Part shown: piece by piece, positions 1 through 5,739 of the stretch
Numbering within the stretch: the first letter of the stretch is position 1
How the letters are laid out: each line of letters begins with the position of its first letter
Source of the DNA: Pleurocapsa sp. MO_226.B13
GTDB taxonomy: Bacteria; Cyanobacteriota; Cyanobacteriia; Cyanobacteriales; Xenococcaceae
NCBI GenBank assembly: GCA_030064795.1
Contig: JASJEI010000140.1
Coordinates: forward strand, 1-11,577
Reading direction: 5' to 3'
Length of the DNA stretch: 11,577 bases
The notes under the pieces: generated by a model
Seen by the model: only the letters and a program-made list of their open reading frames with translations
What the model was told of the DNA's origin: nothing
Database searches by the model: none
Program-made: the position numbers and the translations under genes

Positions 1-283
1 TAGAGATATATTGTGGTTTAAAATCTGTCTTACGCCATTTTTGAAAATTTAATTAGTAAAAGTTAATAATTAGCGAATCCAGACAAGAGAAATTTGGTAG
101 CAATTGATACTTAAAAAGTGTCAGATTACAGGTAACTTAGATAAGTATATTTGTCAGCGATCTATAAGTTATTAACAGGAATTCAAATCAAACCGCGAAG
201 CCTAAGTCTTCTTTACTAGATTTCCCGATCGACCCGACCGCTGAGAAAAGTCAACCTGTAGTTAGTAGAGGATTTAATTATCA
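1..283. other. Upstream region without a recognisable gene
   Basis: All three forward frames hit stop codons within the first stretch and no convincing reverse frame was seen. The region is AT-rich with no HIP1 site and no clear hairpin. Its last part presumably holds the promoter of the kinase gene at 284, but I could not pick out a confident -35/-10 pair. A purine-rich AGAGGA at about 267-272 serves as the likely ribosome binding site for that gene. Confidence 0.5.
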
Positions 284-1276
284 ATGGTAGCGATGGGTGT
301 GTTTCCAGCTATCTATTCCACTCTATCTCCTCAAGCGTTAATAGATGGAGTACTGACTAGATATAAAATAGACATAATCGAGCGATGTTTATTTTGGAAT
401 CGTGGTTTGAGCGATATCTATCTAGTAGAAACTGCTAGCAAATCATACATTCTCAAAGTTTCTCATCATCACTGGCGTTCTAAATCGGATATTCAATTTG
501 AGTTAGAATTTCTCGATTTTCTACACCAGCAGAATATTCCCGTGGCTAACCCGCTGAAAACTACAGATGGCGAACTTTTAGTAACAATTCGGGCGGTAGA
601 AGGCGATCGCTATGCTGCGCTATTTACCTACGCACCTGGAGAAGTACCCAAAGGAGATCTTAACACCGAACAAAGTGCCATTATGGGCAACATCTTGGGA
701 AAAATCCATCAAGTAGCTTTAACATTCCACAGTACAACTCCCCGTCAGCCTCTCGATCTTAAATATCTACTCGATGATTCCTTAGAGGTGATTAGACCTT
801 ATTTGTGTCAGCAAGACAAAGATTTACTTTACCTCGAAGAGGCGATCGCCAAAATCAAACAGCAGGTATCTTGTTTAGAGCAAAAATCGCCTTTATGGAG
901 CGTTTGTTGGGGAGATCCCCACAGTGGAAACGTTCACTTTACCGTAGACAATCAGATTACTTTATTTGATTTCGATCAGTGTGGTTATGGTTGGCGAATT
1001 TTCGATCTGGCAAAGTTTCTTCAAGTTTCTCTCAGCGCGGGTATTAAGTGTAAAGTTCGGGATGCTTTTTTTGTTGGCTATCAACAAGTACAAAAGCTTA
1101 CCGACTCAGAACTATCATCTTTGCAAGCTTTAACCCAGATGGCTCATATTTGGGCTTGGGCGATTAGTATCAATGCTACAGCAATTCATAATTGGTCTAG
1201 ACTGGATGATTTTTATACTAAAAAACATTTGCACCAGCTAAAAAGATTATCTAGTAAAGAATGGCAGCTATTTTAG
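284..1276 (+). CDS. APH-family small-molecule or protein kinase (SrkA/homoserine-kinase-like fold)
   Basis: Probable cytoplasmic ATP-dependent phosphotransferase of the aminoglycoside phosphotransferase (APH) superfamily. What is seen: an N-lobe with a candidate ATP-contacting lysine in ILKVS (K58), a catalytic loop WGDPHSGN at about 209-216 (Asp211 as base, Asn216 as metal ligand) and a metal-binding LFDFDQ at about 227-232, all in the order and spacing of the family. The 330-residue length matches SrkA (YihE/RdoA) and type II homoserine kinases. The usual His of the HGD loop is Trp here. The start at 284 is chosen because AGAGGA lies 11 bases upstream; a second ATG at 293 is further from it. 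The gene is convergent with the LysR gene and 36 bases from its end. The substrate cannot be assigned; an aminoglycoside target is not supported, and a stress-related kinase or sugar/amino-alcohol kinase is equally possible. Confidence 0.8.
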   Translation: MVAMGVFPAIYSTLSPQALIDGVLTRYKIDIIERCLFWNRGLSDIYLVETASKSYILKVSHHHWRSKSDIQFELEFLDFLHQQNIPVANPLKTTDGELLVTIRAVEGDRYAALFTYAPGEVPKGDLNTEQSAIMGNILGKIHQVALTFHSTTPRQPLDLKYLLDDSLEVIRPYLCQQDKDLLYLEEAIAKIKQQVSCLEQKSPLWSVCWGDPHSGNVHFTVDNQITLFDFDQCGYGWRIFDLAKFLQVSLSAGIKCKVRDAFFVGYQQVQKLTDSELSSLQALTQMAHIWAWAISINATAIHNWSRLDDFYTKKHLHQLKRLSSKEWQLF

Positions 1277-1312
1277 CACTATCGCCTTTTTAGCTAATTC
1301 AGGCTAATTTAC

Positions 1313-2254
1313 CTAAATATCCCTCACTGCTTCAATTATCTGCTGTCTCAGCCATTGGTGCGCCAGATTGTTAGTATTGCGTTGATGCCAAACCATCGAG
1401 ACGGTAAAACCTTTAATGGGAAAGGGTGGGGGGAAGATTTTTAAATCCATCGATTTAGCACATTGTTGAGCCATTCTTTGGGGAAGTAACGCCACGCAGT
1501 CGGAATTATTAAGTAAAAAAGGTACACTCATAAAATGAGAAGTTGACCAAATAACCCTTCTAGATTTTTGTTGTTGTTCTAAAATGCGATCGCTCTTGCC
1601 TTGAAAGTCATCCCGTAGCGAAACTAAGATATGCGATCGCTCTAAATAATCGTCTAAAGATATCTCCTCAACAGTATCATCTCCTCGAAAGACACAAACA
1701 AACTCTTCGCGATATAAATCTTGGCTGACGTGCCAGCTTTTGAGATTTAATCCAGGATTAATAACCAAATCCAAAAGATTAGCATCCAGATCGTCCATTA
1801 CCGTTTCTTTTTCTAGATTATTAACCCTAATTTTCATTCCCGATGCTTGAGTTGCAATCTGTTGCAGTAAATTGACACCAATAGTTGCTTCTACATAGTC
1901 GCTCATGGCAATTTTAAACGTTTCTTGAGTCGTAGCGGGATCGAAAGCATCTTTAGCCAAGAAAGTTGTTTGAATTTCAATTAAAATTTGCCTGACGCGA
2001 TCGCTAATTTCTCTAGCATAGGGGGTAACTTCCATCTCACGAGAAGTACGAATCAACAGATCGTCATCCAAAATAGCCCGCAATCTTTTTAAGGAATAAC
2101 TCATAGCAGATTGACTCATATTTAGCTTTTTGGCTGCTTTAGTCACGCTAGCTTCGGCAATCAAAACATCTAGGGCAATTAACAAGTTTAAATCCAATTG
2201 ACGGAGATTGTTGTAGTCGATATTCACTCTAGAAGAATCTGAAATCGATGGCAT
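1313..2254 (-). CDS. LysR-family transcriptional regulator (NodD/NahR-like branch)
   Basis: DNA-binding transcription regulator of 313 residues, a typical LysR length. The N-terminal winged helix-turn-helix spans about residues 18-77, with the recognition segment around 36-55 (sequence SVTKAAKKLNMSQSAMSYS). A linker helix follows, then a two-lobed effector-binding domain from about 108 to 305. The DLNLLIALDVL opening resembles the NodD/NahR/LinR branch, whose members often sense aromatic or quinone-like compounds; that resemblance is family knowledge, not proof of ligand. The gene is divergent from the + strand redox cluster beginning at 2506, the classic arrangement for a LysR regulator and its target, so control of at least the 2506 gene and itself is a reasonable inference. 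No good ribosome binding site precedes the ATG at 2254; the start is the first in-frame ATG before the conserved helix-turn-helix. Confidence 0.92.
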   Translation of the reverse strand: MPSISDSSRVNIDYNNLRQLDLNLLIALDVLIAEASVTKAAKKLNMSQSAMSYSLKRLRAILDDDLLIRTSREMEVTPYAREISDRVRQILIEIQTTFLAKDAFDPATTQETFKIAMSDYVEATIGVNLLQQIATQASGMKIRVNNLEKETVMDDLDANLLDLVINPGLNLKSWHVSQDLYREEFVCVFRGDDTVEEISLDDYLERSHILVSLRDDFQGKSDRILEQQQKSRRVIWSTSHFMSVPFLLNNSDCVALLPQRMAQQCAKSMDLKIFPPPFPIKGFTVSMVWHQRNTNNLAHQWLRQQIIEAVRDI

Positions 2255-2280
2255 CGATATATATTATCTATGATATTTGT

Positions 2281-2309
2281 TTGACTAATTCACTCAGTTT
2301 TATTAATCT
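2281..2309 (+). promoter_or_regulatory. Candidate sigma70-type promoter for the 2506 gene
   Basis: TTGACT (2281-2286) and TAATCT (2304-2309) are separated by 17 bases. The -35 is close to consensus; the -10 is poor. The two arms of an inverted repeat, ATATTTGT and ACAAATAT, directly abut the outer edges of these boxes, which would suit regulator binding over the promoter. It would give a leader of roughly 190 bases before the ATG at 2506. Low confidence because AT-rich DNA throws up such pairs often. Confidence 0.3.
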
Positions 2310-2491
2310 ACAAATATGAATTTAAAATCGAGTTTTGGTAATGAATATTAATATTTAGAGCTTTATTTGAAGCTAGAATCATAATTTAAAGAATTAAAGT
2401 TAATTATGAACAAATTCAATCAATAATGAGTAATTCATAATTAGCGATCGCCCCAAGCAAAAATTAGATGAGTTTTTTGACCGATTGTTTC

Positions 2492-2497
2492 GAGGAG
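2492..2497 (+). promoter_or_regulatory. Ribosome binding site deciding the 2506 start
   Basis: GAGGAG lies 8 bases before the ATG at 2506. This strong Shine-Dalgarno match, together with the Rossmann motif beginning at residue 2 of the resulting protein, rules out the in-frame TTG at 2485. Confidence 0.75.
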
Positions 2498-2505
2498 TGA
2501 GATTG

Positions 2506-3138
2506 ATGAAAATTGCGATTTTAGGTGCTGGAAATGTAGGCAGCACATTAGGGCGGAGTTGGTTGACAAAAGGTCATGAAATCTTTTTTGGAGTACGCAA
2601 TCCAAAAGATGACAAAACCTTAGCATTACTTGAAGATCTTGGTGGTAATGTTCGAGCGGGAACAAATAATGAAGCGATCGCATTTAGTGATGTTATTCTG
2701 TTGGCAATTCCTTGGCAAGTGGTAGAAGCAACTCTTACTAATGCAGGAGATCTGAGTAACAAAATAATTATCGATGCTACCAATCCTTTGACTCCTGATT
2801 TTTCGGCTTTAGAAATCGGTTTCGATACTTCTGGTGCAGAACAAGTTGCAGCTTGGGCAAAAGGAGCAAAGGTCTTTAAAACTTTTAATCAAACTGGTTG
2901 GGAAAATATGGCTAATCCAGTTTATGACGGTAAACCTAGCGCGATGATGGTTTGTGGTAACGATACAGCAGCTAAAAATATAGTCATGGGTTTAGTTACC
3001 GATATTGGCTTTGAGGCGATCGACATGGGCGAACTAAAAATGGCGCGTCTCATCGAACCCTTTGGCATGACTTGGATTCATTTAGCCATGCGTCAAGGTT
3101 TGGGTAGAGATTGGGCATTTCAAATTGTCAGGCGTTAA
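2506..3138 (+). CDS. NAD(P)-binding reductase of the F420-dependent NADP reductase family, paralogue A
   Basis: A 210-residue single-domain Rossmann protein. It begins MKIAILGAGNVGSTLG, the GxGxxGxxLG dinucleotide loop at residues 7-16, followed by FFGVRNP at the end of the second strand, where an Arg suggests NADP(H) preference. VILLAIPW (about 63-70), the IIIDATNPL segment and VFKTFNQTG (about 123-131) are further family hallmarks (F420_oxidored domain, COG2085). Members use NADPH to reduce a flavin-like cofactor or other small acceptor; whether this organism has F420 is unknown, so the partner is unassigned. It is the first gene after the LysR divergent promoter and the likeliest regulated target. 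Two further paralogues lie at 4374 and 8183; this one is closer to the 8183 copy in the FFGxR and MxxGELxxARL segments. The strong GAGGAG site fixes the start. Confidence 0.85.
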   Translation: MKIAILGAGNVGSTLGRSWLTKGHEIFFGVRNPKDDKTLALLEDLGGNVRAGTNNEAIAFSDVILLAIPWQVVEATLTNAGDLSNKIIIDATNPLTPDFSALEIGFDTSGAEQVAAWAKGAKVFKTFNQTGWENMANPVYDGKPSAMMVCGNDTAAKNIVMGLVTDIGFEAIDMGELKMARLIEPFGMTWIHLAMRQGLGRDWAFQIVRR

Positions 3139-3177
3139 TAAAATCAATTTTTTAGTGAAAATTACAGTTTCAATTAG

Positions 3178-3225
3178 GTAGGGTGGGCGACCGAAGGAAG
3201 TACTTTAGTGCAATGCCCACCTTAC
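3178..3225. repeat. GTAGGGTGGGC inverted repeat
   Basis: Left arm GTAGGGTGGGC (3178-3188) pairs with GCCCACCTTAC (3215-3225) with a single mismatch in 11 positions, around a 26-base spacer. Elements with GGTGGGC...GCCCACC arms are common dispersed intergenic repeats in cyanobacteria (family knowledge). It begins 40 bases after the stop of paralogue A and could act as a transcription stop, though there is no following T-tract. Confidence 0.7.
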
Positions 3226-3290
3226 GATAAAGGTTCTTGATGAAGATCGTTGGACATTAGATATAAATAAGCTTTAGCAATTTCGCGTTG

Positions 3291-3400
3291 CGAAGCCCTA
3301 AAGGACTAGCTGCGCGTCGCCATGCCGTTAGCCGAAGGTGTCCCTAAAGGGATACATAGCGAAGTGTATCCTTTAGGACTTCGATATACCCTTTAGGGTA
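3291..3400. repeat. Cluster of CCCTAAAGG palindromes with competing hairpins
   Basis: CGAAGCCCTAAAGGA (3291-3305) is complementary to TCCTTTAGGACTTCG (3369-3383) with one mismatch. The same right side also pairs with the nearer GTCCCTAAAGGGATACA (3340-3356) through TGTATCCTTTAGGAC (3365-3379), leaving an 8-base loop and two single-base bulges. A third hairpin, TACCC-TTTA-GGGTA, lies at 3387-3400. The two larger hairpins exclude one another. The block is GC-richer than its surroundings and looks like a dispersed palindromic element, perhaps a small non-coding mobile repeat; mobility is inferred, not shown. Confidence 0.65.
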
Positions 3401-3517
3401 GGCTTATCGCTTTCTACAAAAGAAAATTTAATTCCTTTTGACTTAATGGTGTTTAGTTTTGATTTTCATTCTGATCGAGTAGACAATAAACAATCAATTT
3501 AGATCTTGGTAGACATC

Positions 3518-4180
3518 ATGGAAAAAGCTTACGGATTAGAAATACCACAAAATCTAGAAGAAGTCTGTCATCCCGAACGTATGGCACTCTTAGTTTACGA
3601 TATGCAGGTGGGCATTATGAATCAGTTGCCCAAAGAAAAAACTAACCGCATCAAAGAAAATGTCCTAAAAGTATTAGATGCAGCGAGAAAAGGAGGATTT
3701 CGAGTATTTTTTGCTCGCCATTTGTCTTTACCCAAGGAGGTAGCAGGAGTATTTCAACTGCGTCAGGCAATGATGTGGCAGCGAACCGATAAAGTTAGGG
3801 AAGTTAATTCCTGGTTTTTGCGAGATTCTGAGAGTTTTCAACTGATTTCAGAACTAGAACCTCGTCCCTCCGAAGTAATCTTTGACAAAATCACCATGTC
3901 GGCTTTTGAAGGAACATTTCTCGATATCGCGCTAAGAGATTGTGGAATTAACTCTTTTGCTATTGTTGGTATTGCCACAGAAATAGGTATCGAACCAACC
4001 ATCAGACATGGAAGCGATCGCGGTTATATTCCCGTCTTGGTTACTGATGCTTGCGGTGCGGGAAATGATGAAGCAGGAGAGCGAACTGTAGCCAGCATCG
4101 AATTTATCGGCGATGCCATGCTAACCGACACAAAAACTATTTGCGAGCTTTTTTTACAACACGGAGCAAGAATAAATTAG
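3518..4180 (+). CDS. Isochorismatase-fold hydrolase-like protein lacking the catalytic cysteine
   Basis: A 220-residue alpha/beta protein of the isochorismatase-like superfamily. Visible landmarks are LLVYDMQ with the family Asp at D28, FARH at about 65-68, FDKITMSAF with the family Lys at K124, and the cis-peptide turn region GIATEIGIEPT at about 151-161. In cysteine hydrolases of this fold (nicotinamidase, N-carbamoylsarcosine amidase types) a Cys occupies the position of Gly157 here. Isochorismatases such as EntB and PhzD likewise lack that Cys and hydrolyse a vinyl ether instead. The protein could therefore be a vinyl-ether hydrolase, a distinct Cys-less subfamily or inactive; amide hydrolysis by the standard route is unlikely. 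The ATG at 3518 is preferred to an upstream in-frame TTG at 3506; no strong ribosome binding site is seen. It sits between two F420-reductase-like paralogues on the same strand, after a repeat-rich gap, so it probably has its own promoter. Confidence 0.8.
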   Translation: MEKAYGLEIPQNLEEVCHPERMALLVYDMQVGIMNQLPKEKTNRIKENVLKVLDAARKGGFRVFFARHLSLPKEVAGVFQLRQAMMWQRTDKVREVNSWFLRDSESFQLISELEPRPSEVIFDKITMSAFEGTFLDIALRDCGINSFAIVGIATEIGIEPTIRHGSDRGYIPVLVTDACGAGNDEAGERTVASIEFIGDAMLTDTKTICELFLQHGARIN

Positions 4181-4204
4181 TCTGTTATTCATGCAAGAGA
4201 TGCG

Positions 4205-4220
4205 ATGAACTATCGTTCAT
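4205..4220. promoter_or_regulatory. Short dyad ATGAAC-TATC-GTTCAT
   Basis: A perfect 6-base inverted repeat with a 4-base centre lies 24 bases after the stop of the isochorismatase-fold gene and about 150 bases before the next start. It could be an operator or a weak terminator; no T-tract follows. A HIP1 octamer lies further on at about 4302. Function is unproven. Confidence 0.3.
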
Positions 4221-4373
4221 AACCCAGGGATGAAAATAGAATTATTAACGAAACCCAAGCAAAACAATTAAAGGATGTAGTTGTGCTTGCCTAGTAAAAC
4301 AAGCGATCGCGATAACGAAATTGCAAGCTAACCATCCAATCAAAAATTGTCAACATTTACACGAGATAAAATC

Positions 4374-5003
4374 ATGAAAATCGGGATTATCGGTTCGGGA
4401 AATATTGGCGGAAATTTAGGCAAACATTGGGCAAAAGTAGGACATGAGGTGATGTTTAGTTCCCGACATCCTGAAGAGCTAAAATTAATGGCTGAAAAGG
4501 TGGGAGCAAAAGTAGGTACTACCGAAGAAGCTGCTGCATTTGGTGAGGTTGTTTTATTAGCAATTCCTTTTGGTAAAGTCCCCGATGTAGCTCAACAGAT
4601 CGGCAGTTTAGATAATAAGATTCTCATCGATGCAGGTAATCCCTATCCTTCTAGAGACGGAGATGTGGCACAAAAAGTAATTGATGACGAATCTCAAACT
4701 GCTACGGGTTACGTCGCCAGTCAATTTCCAGGGGCGAAAACAGTAAAAGCATTTAATTCTATTTTCTATCAAGTATTTGCCGAACAAGCATTTCAAGAGG
4801 GAGATGACAGAATTGCCGTTCAAATTTGTAGCGATGACGAACAAGCAAAAAAGACTGTTAAAAAATTAATCGCAGATATTGGTTTTGCTCCTCAAGATTT
4901 AGGCGACCTGAGTCAAGGTGTTCTATTTGAACCCGATGCCCCACTTTACAACCAAAATCTCAAAATTGGTGAAGCCGAAAAACTATTGAGTCAAATTCAA
5001 TAA
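4374..5003 (+). CDS. NAD(P)-binding reductase of the F420-dependent NADP reductase family, paralogue B
   Basis: A 209-residue Rossmann protein opening MKIGIIGSGNIGGNLG (loop residues 7-16). FSSRHPEE marks the end of the second strand (Arg favouring NADP), VVLLAIPFGKV the third conserved strand, ILIDAGNPYPSRDG the fourth and TVKAFNSIFYQVF (about 125-137) the conserved region that in this family packs on the nicotinamide. It is clearly diverged from paralogue A and has its own C-terminal tail, ending QNLKIGEAEKLLSQIQ rather than the GMTWIHLAM-type end. The ATG at 4374 places the cofactor loop at the N-terminus as in the other two copies; an in-frame TTG at 4347 has no support. The start is preceded by ACACGAGATA, shared with the leader of the SDR at 9292. 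Only 14 bases separate its stop from the SDR remnant at 5018, so the two were probably one transcript. Confidence 0.85.
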   Translation: MKIGIIGSGNIGGNLGKHWAKVGHEVMFSSRHPEELKLMAEKVGAKVGTTEEAAAFGEVVLLAIPFGKVPDVAQQIGSLDNKILIDAGNPYPSRDGDVAQKVIDDESQTATGYVASQFPGAKTVKAFNSIFYQVFAEQAFQEGDDRIAVQICSDDEQAKKTVKKLIADIGFAPQDLGDLSQGVLFEPDAPLYNQNLKIGEAEKLLSQIQ

Positions 5004-5017
5004 GGAAAGGATAAGAC

Positions 5018-5299
5018 ATGAAGCATTTACTAAATGAAAAAGTAGCATTAGTAACTGGAGGAACGACAGGAATTGGGCGAGAAACCGCGATCGCTCCAGG
5101 ACCAATTGATACTGGGATGCCAGATCGAGGTACTGCTAGTAAAGAAGCACTAGATAATTATATTTCTACTTTTGTGCCGATGAACAGGATGGGAACTGCT
5201 CAAGAAGTCGCAGAAGCTGTTGTTTGGCTTTGTTCGGATGCTGCTGGTTTTGTAACGGGTACAACATTAGTAGTAGATGGTGGTTATTTAGCCCAGTAG
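5018..5299 (+). pseudogene. Short-chain dehydrogenase with large in-frame internal deletion
   Basis: The 93-codon frame joins the two ends of a classical SDR. Residues 1-26 are the start of the fold, with the cofactor loop TGGTTGIG at 13-20 and the following GRETAIA. Residues 27-93 are the C-terminal part, PGPIDTGM through the VVDGGY end. An intact member has about 245-250 residues, so roughly 150 are missing, including the NNAG stretch, catalytic Ser and YxxxK. The protein cannot be a normal active SDR. The join reads A-I-A-P-G-P, and its A-I-A is encoded by the HIP1 octamer GCGATCGC at 5087-5094. AIA also occurs naturally at both places in SDRs (after GRET, and in N-A-I-A-P-G-P), so deletion between two HIP1 copies is the likely origin. 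A strong AAGGAAAGG ribosome binding site and a normal stop remain, so a 93-residue product could still be made. Confidence 0.85.
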
Positions 5300-5300
5300 G

Positions 5301-5318
5301 GGCAGTTCGCGAACTGCC
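5301..5318. repeat. Perfect 18-base palindrome GGCAGTTCGCGAACTGCC
   Basis: Every base pairs across the centre TCGCGA. It starts one base after the stop codon of the SDR remnant. No T-tract follows immediately, so a standard intrinsic terminator is doubtful; palindromes of GGCAGTTCGCGAACTGCC type are familiar as dispersed cyanobacterial intergenic repeats (from memory of such genomes). Confidence 0.7.
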
Positions 5319-5393
5319 TGCAAAAGTAGCAAGTAGAAAAATTTTAAACCGTATTTTTTTATAGATATGGAATTAACAATACATAGTATCTAA

Positions 5394-5421
5394 TTGAGAT
5401 CGCTAGACTAGGAATTAAATA
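5394..5421 (+). promoter_or_regulatory. Weak candidate promoter before the second SDR remnant
   Basis: TTGAGA (5394-5399) and TAAATA (5416-5421) are 16 bases apart, in the gap following the 5301-5318 palindrome. Both match consensus moderately. It would drive the remnant at 5454 and possibly the intact SDR at 5740 and the MDR gene at 6501. Low confidence. Confidence 0.2.
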
Positions 5422-5453
5422 ATTATTAAGTTATGTAACTCAGGGGATTAACA

Positions 5454-5678
5454 ATGAAGCCAACCAGTGCATTTTTTCTATCTTTGGGTGTCGATCGCTT
5501 TACAGGAAATACAGGCGATTCTGAAACTGTAACTCAACAGTTAACAGCAGCAGTTCCAATGGCAAAAATGGGTCAACCTGAAGAAAATGCTTCTACAGTA
5601 CTATTTTTGTGTTCCGATGCTGCTTCTTATATGACTGGTCAGTCTTTGGTAGTAGATGGTGGTTATGTAACACAGTAG
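5454..5678 (+). pseudogene. C-terminal remnant of a second short-chain dehydrogenase
   Basis: The 74-codon frame ends with a clear SDR C-terminus: [12 protein letters not shown], then [19 protein letters not shown] and the terminal DGGYVTQ. These parallel the end of the 5018 remnant; both genes share the bases TAGTAGATGGTGGTTAT. The N-terminal dozen residues ([12 protein letters not shown]) resemble nothing in the SDR fold, and cofactor loop, NNAG, Ser and YxxxK are all absent. The SDR-like part begins around VDRFTGN, where the DNA reads TCGATCGC, a one-base variant of HIP1. A strong AGGGGA ribosome binding site lies at 5442-5447, six bases before the ATG, so the start region may survive from the ancestral gene or belong to another small gene. 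It is upstream of the intact SDR at 5740 by 61 bases. Probably a non-functional leftover of an SDR duplication. Confidence 0.75.
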
Positions 5679-5739
5679 GAAAAATCGATCGATTGAAGCT
5701 ATAAAACCTTGTCCTTTAAAAAAATGAGAGAAAGTATCA

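Larger units (their letters stand above)
2255..2505. promoter_or_regulatory. Divergent control region between the LysR gene and the redox cluster
   Basis: A 251-base AT-rich gap between two divergent starts. It contains an inverted pair ATATTTGT (2273-2280) and ACAAATAT (2310-2317), a doubled AATATT forming a 12-base palindrome (2344-2355), and one HIP1 octamer near 2443. LysR proteins bind dyads of this kind in such gaps, so operator sites are expected here, but which of these is the operator is inference. Confidence 0.5.
3139..3517. other. Repeat-rich intergenic gap with no gene
   Basis: This 379-base gap between paralogue A and the isochorismatase-fold gene shows no convincing reading frame on either strand. 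It holds a GTAGGGTGGGC inverted repeat at 3178-3225 and a dense block of CCCTAAAGG-type palindromes at 3291-3400, both described separately. The last 100 bases are AT-rich and presumably contain the promoter of the 3518 gene. The palindromes probably separate transcription of paralogue A from what follows. Confidence 0.6.

Noticed and set aside
284..1276. Aminoglycoside resistance gene
   Set aside because: The fold is APH-like, but sequence and length fit SrkA or homoserine-kinase-like proteins as well; nothing points to antibiotic substrates.
1277..1312. Bidirectional terminator between the convergent genes
   Set aside because: Only a 5-base TTAGC/GCTAA pairing is seen, without a GC-rich stem or T-tract; too weak to call.
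2441..2783. Two minus-strand open frames opposite paralogue A
   Set aside because: They run antisense to a clear Rossmann-fold gene, lack ribosome binding sites and show no domain; shadows of the real gene.
3139..3517. CRISPR array or insertion sequence in the palindrome-rich gap
   Set aside because: The repeats are inverted and irregular with no evenly spaced direct repeats, and no transposase frame or paired terminal repeats with target duplications are visible.
4608..4844. Minus-strand open frame opposite paralogue B
   Set aside because: Antisense shadow of a well-supported gene, with no recognisable motif.
5018..5678. The two SDR pieces as halves of a single gene split by an insertion
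   Set aside because: Both pieces contain the same C-terminal part (SDAA...VVDGGY), so they come from two different SDR genes, not one.
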